Assembly: GCA_031308135.1 (NCBI GenBank)
Contig: JAHLJT010000631.1
Coordinates: 264,510,925-264,574,924 of the forward strand
Length of the DNA: 64,000 bases
Direction: 5' to 3'
Source of the DNA: Acheta domesticus
Taxonomy: Eukaryota > Arthropoda > Insecta > Orthoptera > Gryllidae
Notes under the pieces: model-generated
Databases searched by the model: none
The model's input: the letters and a program-made list of their open reading frames with translations, nothing else
Told to the model about the DNA's origin: nothing
Shown: piece by piece, positions 57,096-64,000 of the stretch
Position numbering within the stretch: position 1 is the stretch's first letter
How the letters are laid out: each line of letters starts with the position of its first letter
Position numbers and translations under genes: made by a program

Positions 57096-58213
57096 TATGT
57101 GTTTGGATTTACTTTTTTTGTTGAAAAATTATAGGATCTGTAGAGACTTTTGTGCAGCTTCGTTAGAAAGATTACTATGTTGCAAAGAGATCAGCGCAGC
57201 GCTGGTAGTCTTAAAATTGTCCGTGCAGCTGAAAGTGTTGGCCGGGGGGAGGGCGGGGCAGGCGAACGGTTGGTGGCTGCTCCGCTGCAAAGACCCGATA
57301 TTGAAAACAGCTCGTCGACGTGCGTTGACGCAAGGTCTTGACAAGGCTGCTTCGGCGTTCTCACTATCGGCAAATTCAAAAGAGATCACAGAGAAGAGGC
57401 CCCACAAAGACCCTCTGGGGCACCGCAGGCCTTCAGTTACGATTTTCCAGCCACGACGAATTTTACTAGCTTTGTTCAGTTTCGATCAATAGCTTCTAAA
57501 ATTGCAAATTGTAACCTTATAATAAAGTAAAACGCTTTCTAGAATGTTTACTATTTAATTTTACCACAAAACAGAACAACACTATCTCGATTTTACAAAA
57601 ATATTTAGTTTGTATGCAAGAATCAGATACTTGTTCTTGAATGCTAATACAGAGTAAATTAAGTAATTCAACTAAATCAAATTGACATAACTTACATCAA
57701 GTTAGGTGTCGGAATTTTGTGCTTCACAGAAGTTTGTTTTTAATTATGGAAAGTACAATTCTAACTGCACCGTCTTGCGAAATTGCATTTGCTAGCATGG
57801 ACTGCCAGTGTTTACCTGTTCATTATCTGCTATTCGCTATACTATTATGCTGTATGTTACATGCACTGGTTTGTACATGTACCCCTAGATACATGCACTG
57901 ATTGAGAACTCTAACTGCAAGATGTAGTCTGTAAGTGAAATAGTGAACTAGGCCTCTAAATTAGAGCCATTGCACTCGTTTAGTCCCGGAAATACCAGTA
58001 AGATTCAGTTATGAAACGTGTGGTGGTTATTTCAAAGTCGAAGATAATGTATGGTCTTCTATTCGCGCATATTGGATAGTATTTACTCCTAGAATTTACG
58101 ACACTTACTACTACAACGCTCGTGTCGTAAACATCAACTCATGAATAATAGCCATCTTTATACGCTCATTGAAGGAATTTACTATTTCACATGCTGTTGA
58201 CCATTCCAAATGC
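57096..58213. other. No gene supported; moderately GC-rich patch at 57190-57440
   Basis: A CpG-containing patch near 57190-57440 has overlapping frames on both strands without recognisable domains. The remainder is AT-rich and featureless. Confidence 0.35.
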
Positions 58214-59911
58214 GTATGTTTACAACTGTAATACAGTCTATCAATTACAACTATTTCAGTTCATAAGTGTAAACGAAAGTAGCATAGAAGTAGTAATATT
58301 TTAATGATAAAACAATTCTTTAAGTTTCAAAGTGCCTAAATATTTATGCTCCTAAGTCATCGTTGGCGAAAATACAAATATCTTCAACTTCCCAAAACTG
58401 TTGACAACAGAACGACTTTCCTCGACAAATTTCTTCTGAATGGAATTACAGTTTGAAGAGGAAGGAATAGACAATCTTGTACCAATTATCTCGTCCCTGT
58501 CTTTCTCCTAACTGAATAAAGGAGTTGAGCACCTCCAGCAGACGCAGGAAGGGAAGCAAAATCAAATGGATGGGTGGGGCGGGCAAGCTGATATAGCCGT
58601 TGCGAACCTCATTATATTCCTACGTAATTTGAGTTTTCTTCACGCTTTCGTTCTGGTAATGAAGTTACTACTCAGTTAAAATGGAGATGTATTTACTAAG
58701 AGCTGTAATTTCCTTTTTCCTTTTTGAGCAATAGCCATCTGGTTTTAAGAATTTCATCTTCGTTTTAGGAAACAAATTGCTGAATTCCATTGGGCAATGA
58801 CTCTAAAATAATCGAGTCAATATTGACCTATTTCCTTAGTATTTCTAGAGAACAAAACAAGGTAATAAATATAATGTGTTTCTTTTATATTCTGTGATAA
58901 AATTATACAAATTGCACAGAATGTTTTAAGCGCAATGTTACCTAGTAATTGTATTCAAAATTCCCTTCCATAAAATTCTACTACAGTCGTTACTATTTAA
59001 AGTATGTTAATTGTAATTATTTTTCTATACAATCCAATATTTCACAAAGTCATGAAACAAGTATGTTATACGTTATGAGGGCATGTTAAAAATTTGTAAT
59101 GGACGAACCTCGATAACGAATATGCCAAAGTTGCCTTTCAGTTGAAACGCGTCGTCAGGTCGCATCGAAAAAGTTAATGAATATGTATCCGGGTTAGCTC
59201 TGGGAAGTAATCTATGTTTTCACATCATAGGGAGATTTTGTTGCGTAAATATTTTAATTATTTCCGGAACGCGGCTGGGAACACGATCGGCAAACAGGAG
59301 GCTGATGCAATGTAAACAGCACGGAGCGAGGGACGGACGGCAGCGCTCGCGAATTTCCTCCCCCGCCGCTAGAGGCGCTGAGATCGGGATTACGCATGAC
59401 CTTACCCATTGCTTCAGTGTGTTGACGGATATTGTCCCTTACCACTCGGGACCTTCCCACCGGACGAGGTAGCTCAGAGCATCAACTGATGTCATTGAGG
59501 TGTTTCTCACCGGGAAGTCCTAGTTGTAGTGTTCGAGTCTCGTCAGTGGCAAGATTTTCGACATTGGATGCATAGCGAGGAGAATTCTAGTGGTGAACCC
59601 GCTGTTTGGAGTTGAATTCTAGTGGTCGGTTACTCTGAATAGCGATTTACGAGGTTCCTTACGAGCAACACTGGGCGAATGCCGGACCATTCAGAAGAAA
59701 TTTGTGGCGGAAAGTCATTCTGTTATCAGCAGTTTTGGGAAGTTGAACATATTTTCGCCAACGATGGCATATGAAGCATAAATATTTAGGCACTTTGAAA
59801 CGTAAATAATTGTTTGATCATTAAAATATTACTACTTCTATGCTACTTTCGTTTACACTTATGAACTGAAATAGTTGTAATTGACAGAATGTATTACAAT
59901 TGTAAACATAC
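58214..59911. mobile_element. Fold-back element with about 225-base inverted arms
   Basis: The left arm 58214-58443 (opening GTATGTTTACAACTGTAATA, containing AAGTGTAAACGAAAGTAGCA) is inverted at 59687-59911 (closing ATTGTAAACATAC). The 1.24-kb interior has no transposase and contains a SINE at its right side. The right arm ends exactly where the LTR begins. Confidence 0.8.
59462..59686 (+). mobile_element. SINE copy, 5' half, with internal duplication
   Basis: The head GAGGTAGCTCAGAGCATCAA and the B box GTGTTCGAGTCTC (about 59530) are recognisable. The GAGAATTCTAGTGG / GTTGAATTCTAGTGG block occurs twice in tandem. The 3' half is missing. It lies inside the fold-back element. Confidence 0.75.
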
Positions 59912-61455
59912 TGTAGCGGTACGCTATTTTTAATATTTTTTTAAATTTCACAAATAACTGTCGATGTGAGCTGACCCCCGCCGCAGCCGCCAGCCGGGTC
60001 GGCGCGCCCCCTCCGCTAATGGAAGGGATGACAGCACGCGCTCCTCTAAAGTTTATGGCCATCGTCCGCGAGTCGACCCTCATCCCGTCACGCACCCGGG
60101 CGCCGAAGAAGAGATTAGAGACGTGTGCTGATCCCGCCGTTCCGGGTATCATGCGCACTAAGTACCCAGACCGTCCTTCGCAGTTTTCTCCAGGGGCCCC
60201 AACGGACATTCCGCGTACCCTTTACTGACCTACTTCCGAAGTCAGACGGAGAGCGTTTTCCAGACAGAGATAGGGCTACGGAAAATTCCTAGAATCACCG
60301 GACCTGATTGGCCGAGGACAAAATTACGGCGTAGTAGCACTTAGCCAATCAGGGGCAAAATTCCGTGGGGTGGGAGCGATTTTGGGGCACTTTTGAATTT
60401 TCGGGGTGGCGGAACGAGGAGACCTCCACGCTAGCGGCGTAGGGGGAGAGGATCACTTCTTCTTGTTCGATGAGCTGGGGGGGGCGAGCGCCGCGGAGCG
60501 AGTAACAGCTCCGGCGCCGCGTTCGAGGGCTACGTGTACTCGACTTGTTTTGGGTGGCGAGCGCCGCGGAGTAAGCGATAGCTCCGGCGCCGCGTTCGAG
60601 GGAGAATTATTATTTTGGGATTTAGTTCGTGGACACTGAGCTCTGCCGTGGGCAGTGACCGGTGTCTAGTTTTCTCCGAGATTCGTGATCGTGATAACTC
60701 CAGAGAACTTTCCGTGAGAACTACTAATTTGTGTGAACGGAATTCGCGATCATTCACGATCCGGGCCAGCTGACCGTCGCCGCCGCCGCCGTCACCGCCG
60801 CAGCCGCTGTCGCCGCCGCCGCTCCTTTGGTAGCTACGGTGGAAGGACGTCTCTCGGCCTGGCAGGGCCATCTCAGCCGCCGACCCAGACGGAGAGAAGC
60901 CGCGACCCCCGCCGCCGACGCCGAGGGCCGCCTACACGCCGCCCCATTCAGGCATAAACTTCGGTCAACGACCGCCAAAGAACTATTGTGCATTGCTGTG
61001 CCGCGCTTAGGCACTTGTTTCCTCATTATTGTCAGCCAGAAGGCGAATGGCCTAGAGTTTGTTGGGGCCTGTAAAGGAATTTGATTGTAATTCTCGTTCT
61101 TTCTCTTTTTTTTTTAGATTTAAGTTTTATCTCATTTTTTTTTCGTTTCTAACTGAGCTCATCAGGTAGGGCCTTTCTTAACTCTTTGAATCACTGTAAC
61201 TTCCCCGGCCTATTATTAGGCGGGAATAAACCTTTTTATTTGCTTTACCAACCACTGAATTGTTTCTGTAGTTAGCAAACGCCTTACGACTCCTTCCATC
61301 CGAGTTAGATTCTAAGCAGGTGACAAAGTTGGCCGACTGAGCTAGGCCCGGGCCGCCCTCGTTGACTTCGGCGCACACCCACGCCGCCGGAGCTCGACGC
61401 TGTGGTTGACAATCGACGCCACCGTGTGGCTCGATAACGAACCATGGGTGTGACA
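59912..61455 (+). mobile_element. 5' LTR, 1544 bases
   Basis: It starts TGTAGCGGTACGC, immediately after the fold-back arm, and ends CATGGGTGTGACA, two bases before a TGG primer-site start. Inverted CCAAT boxes (ATTGG 60307-60311, CCAAT 60345-60349) suggest the promoter. A polyadenylation signal AATAAA lies at about 61225. The 3' LTR is not in the window, so boundaries rest on the TG/CA ends, the repeat junction and the primer site. Confidence 0.65.
60483..60602 (+). repeat. 47-base direct repeat (two copies, 73-base period) in the LTR
   Basis: GGCGAGCGCCGCGGAG through AGCTCCGGCGCCGCGTTCGA occurs at 60483-60529 and 60556-60602. Each copy is itself a partial palindrome (AGCGCCGCGGAGC / GCTCCGGCGCC). 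Confidence 0.8.
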
Positions 61456-61457
61456 AT

Positions 61458-61480
61458 TGGCTTTCCCAAGTGGGGCTCGA
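61458..61480 (+). other. Candidate primer-binding site, tRNA-Lys-like
   Basis: TGGCTTTCCCAAGTGGGGCTCGA begins two bases after the LTR CA. Its TGGC start and GTGGGGCTCGA end match the complement of an animal tRNA-Lys 3' end (TGGCGCCCAACGTGGGGCTC). The middle differs and is one base longer, so assignment is tentative. Confidence 0.4.
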
Positions 61481-61731
61481 TAGTACCACAGATACCCCAG
61501 TAAAACGCCCTAGAATCAATTCATGTCTCAGTGCCAGTTTGATAATAGTCGCAGAACCTAATTTTTATTACTGTTGTTTTTTTTAAATGGATGGAAGGAC
61601 GCTGCTACGAAAAGAACAATTTGTGGTCTGGTAATGATATTATTTATTATTGTATTTTGTGTATAAGTGTTATTGTTTTGTGCTTTGTGTGTTGTGAATA
61701 CCGTGTGCGCGTTTCACGCAAAACAGCCAAA

Positions 61732-63080
61732 ATGCTGGACGAATCAGGCGTCGATGTGGCGGGAGAGAGCAGTTCGGGGGAACAGCCTGCGCCCGAGATC
61801 ACCCTAAGTGAACTTATGCGAGTTCTCACGAAGCAAATCTCGGAAAGCAGTAAAAGACATGAGGAAAGATTTGACCGGCTAGACAGTTGTTTGGTTGACC
61901 AGGCCGCGAAACTAGAAAATTTGGAGGCGAAATTTGATCACAAAATAGGAACTTTGCAGAATCAGTTAGAGGGTAGATGTGGGAAAATTGAAACTAGCGT
62001 GGAGAACTTAGGCCAGGAGTTAGAAAGTTCTAGGGCCGAGGCAAGGGAAAATATTATCAAAATCGAATCAGAAATTAGTCAGAAACTTCAGGCATGTGAC
62101 AGGAAAGTGGAAGCTTATTGCGAATCAATTACTGAGAATATTGCCGAGGTTAAAACAGAAATGAACGGCAAATTCACGAAAATTGAAACCAAACTCAGCA
62201 CGGAAGTGAGTGAAATCCATGGCAAATTCGAGAAATTAGGAGTTATTGAAGGGGAGAATATCAGGGACAGGGAAGAAAAGTTAAAGAAAGAAATAGACAA
62301 GAACTTAATAAAATTAGTAAGGGAGGAAATCGAGAAAGAGAAAGAGAACGGTCCTATTGCGAATTCATCGGGAGGATCAGGGCTTAGATTCTCGTGGGCC
62401 CCTCCACAAAATTTATGTTTTGGGGAAAAGCAGATGAAAATCCAAAGGTTTTTCTCGACCGTGCCGAGAATTACATGGATTTGACGAAGGCAGTACCGTC
62501 CAAATTAAAACCTAAATTCATGCAGGAACTTCTACGCGGAAATGCAGCCCTCTGGCTCACTGCGCTTGCACCATTCCCACAAACGTACGAAGAGTTTCGT
62601 ACCAAGTTCCTTGCGCGTTACTGGAACGAACAAACGCGTTACGAATTCGAGAGAAAGATTCTAGAGACCAGGTGGGACAAAAGACGCGACCAATCTTACC
62701 TTGACTACGCCATGGAGAAAATCTCCGCTATTAAATTGTGTGACCCCATGATAGAGGATAAAAAGGTCATTTGGCTTTTGACCGCACATTACCCTACCTA
62801 TGTGCAAAATTTAATTAATAGTGTAGGATGTGAGGACCTCGATCGATTCCAGGAGCTGCTCGCTCAATTTGATAGGACTCGGGTAATTTCTTATGAGGAT
62901 AATTGGGAGCGAAACCAAGGGAACGGCCAGAACCGACCGTCATGGCGTCGCGATGACCGGAATCGGGGGAACGCTGCAAATGAGCGACGCCCACCACCGG
63001 ATTCTAATGAGAATCGAGGCGGGAACGCTGGGGACAGAAACGGTCAGCATGATTCCACTAGGCAGAGCCCGTTAAATTAG
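61732..63080 (+). CDS. Ty3/gypsy gag, with a long N-terminal coiled coil; one frameshift
   Basis: The ATG at 61732 (context CCAAAATGC) opens MLDESGVDVAGESSSGEQ. Residues of about 30-210 form heptad-rich coiled coil. At about 62395 the frame shifts by one base in a C-run, after which the capsid-type domain continues in the other frame: FMFWGKADENPKVFLDRAEN, RTKFLARYWNEQTRYEFERK, SYLDYAMEKISAIKLCDPMI, LLTAHYPTYVQNLI. That is the Gag fold of Ty3/gypsy elements. The tail is Arg/Asn/Gly-rich (WRRDDRNRGNAANERRPP) and has no CCHC zinc knuckle. The open frame extends upstream to an ATG at 61591 through a hydrophobic stretch (YYCILCISVIVLCFVCC), so a longer start is possible. It ends TAG at 63078. Confidence 0.82.
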
Positions 63081-64000
63081 AACCGTTCGAGCCAGTAAGG
63101 TACCGGGGTCCCGAACGAGTTGTGTCAGAGGTACCAATTTCCAAGGTAGTGTCAGTGAACTACGCATTTCATGACTTAAATGACGATGCGAATGAACATG
63201 TGAAGGAACTCGCACGGAAGTGCCCAGTAATCGAGTTTCTCACAGGAAATTTTAATGTACACGCTCTAGTAGATACCGGCAGTGAGGTTAGCGCAATTTC
63301 AAAGAAATTTTACTCGCAACTAATAAGTGAACGCATTCCAGTGCCAACTTTGCCTACGGGTAAATGCTTCGTTGTAGGAATCGGGAAGAAGAAAAGTAAG
63401 CCGATTTTCATGCAGGCCTTAATCTCACTAAATTTTCGGGAAGTTTCATTCGACGTGCCATGTTTAGTCATAGAAGACTTGAATTATGATGTTATTCTAG
63501 GGGTAGATTTCTTGCGGGAAAATAACGGGATAGTGGATTTTTCCAGGAATATTGTGAGTTTCGGTGAGGGTAGGGAAATTGAGATACAAGATGACGAGGA
63601 CAGACCGGACGTTAGCATTTCATGTGGGTTTGGGGATTCGGGGGATGACGTGAGTGGAGTCATTAACAAGTGCTTGCTAGGAAATGATTCACTAAATGAC
63701 CACGAGCGCCATCAGCTGCAGCAATTGCTCTGCAAATACGGCAACGTTTTCGATCGTCCCGTGCATCCAATAAAAGACTTTTGCTTTCGGATCCAGGTCA
63801 CCGATGACTCACCCTTTAAAGTGAAAAATTACCCTATTCCGCAGTCCATTAGGGGGGAAGTCGATGAAACGATCAAAAACATGATTAGTGAAGGCATTAT
63901 TGAGAGGTCAGTCACGGCCTACTTAAACCCGATTGTTGTTGTCAAGAAGAAAGACGGGAAAGTTAGAATTTGTTTAGATGCACGACGAATCAACGAAGTT
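63062..64000 (+). CDS. Ty3/gypsy pol: aspartic protease and start of reverse transcriptase (cut by window end)
   Basis: The frame opens after a stop at 63059 and overlaps the gag end by 19 bases in the -1 frame, without a start codon of its own. The protease has its active site in HALVDTGSEVSAISKKFY (about 63258-63310) and the flap-side motif NYDVILGVDFLREN (about 63482-63525). RT begins after a linker with FDRPVHPIKDFCF, then PIPQSIRGEV, MISEGIIERSVTAYLNPIVV, and VKKKDGKVRICLDARRINEV at the window edge. These are the classic N-terminal RT blocks of Ty3/gypsy pol. The catalytic Asp block follows outside the window. Confidence 0.9.
63071..63117 (+). promoter_or_regulatory. Candidate -1 ribosomal frameshift signal at the gag/pol overlap
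   Basis: The heptamer G-TTA-AAT (63071-63077) is in phase with the gag codons and lies directly before the gag TAG. A -1 slip there enters the pol frame. Six bases further, CGTTCG (63084-63089) can pair with CGAACG (63112-63117). Confidence 0.5.

Larger units (their letters stand above)
59912..64000 (+). mobile_element. Ty3/gypsy LTR retrotransposon, 5' part (continues beyond the window)
   Basis: 5' LTR (59912-61455), candidate primer-binding site (61458), gag, then pol in the -1 frame with protease followed by reverse transcriptase. Protease before RT without an intervening integrase is the Ty3/gypsy gene order. The frame is open from 63062 to the window edge, and only one indel is inferred in gag, so the copy is young. 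The remaining RT, RNase H, integrase and 3' LTR lie outside the window. Confidence 0.9.

Noticed and set aside
57019..57492. 157-residue frame with an apparent ATG start
   Set aside because: The start lies in a repeat also found at 58398-58515; no domain is seen and overlapping frames occur on both strands.

Overview
The window is eukaryotic genomic DNA, most likely from an insect. It is AT-rich, sparse in genes and dense in transposable elements, and it has intron-containing genes with GT/AG splice sites. The mix fits insects: a chymotrypsin-fold serine protease, Jockey/CR1-type LINEs, a piggyBac-like remnant, a Ty3/gypsy LTR retrotransposon, and a long tRNA-derived SINE with an AATC-type tail. 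I cannot fix the order or species from sequence alone. A 1000-base N gap (21024-22023) marks a scaffold join.

Layout. Positions 1-9.3 kb hold microsatellites, SINE copies, a decayed LINE 3' end, an extremely G-rich purine tract (about 5.3-6.8 kb) and a full-length SINE (7.55-8.13 kb). Positions 9.79-21.02 kb and 24.43-43.51 kb are two very similar copies of one locus. Copy 1 runs straight into the gap. Copy 2 starts just after the gap, behind a 5'-truncated LINE. Relative to copy 2, copy 1 lacks about 6.9 kb (31.73-38.64 kb), which holds exons 2-6 of the protease gene, and about 0.8 kb (27.7-28.5 kb). Both copies contain a piggyBac-like transposase remnant and many hairpin-ended repeats.

The one well-supported host gene is a six-exon secreted serine protease on the minus strand (40806 to 34767). 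Its splice sites and phases are intact, but its reading frame is broken by several one-base indels. An extra exon 2 of the same family lies at 45446-45726, and an orphan signal-peptide exon at 18257-18303. A GC-rich terminal exon of an unidentified gene is at 46841-47258 on the plus strand. From about 49.7 kb on, the window is mostly mobile DNA: a tandem fold-back repeat, a solo LTR with a heat-shock element (52965-54435), two small inverted-repeat elements, a large fold-back element (58214-59911), and the 5' part of a Ty3/gypsy element (59912 to the window end) with LTR, primer-binding site, gag, a candidate -1 frameshift signal, protease and the start of reverse transcriptase.

One pattern recurs: single-base indels break otherwise conserved reading frames in the protease, LINE, piggyBac and gag sequences, and also separate the two copies of the duplicated locus, often in homopolymers. 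Residual long-read consensus error is therefore a real alternative to pseudogene decay. The duplication may likewise be two unmerged haplotypes rather than a true tandem duplication.
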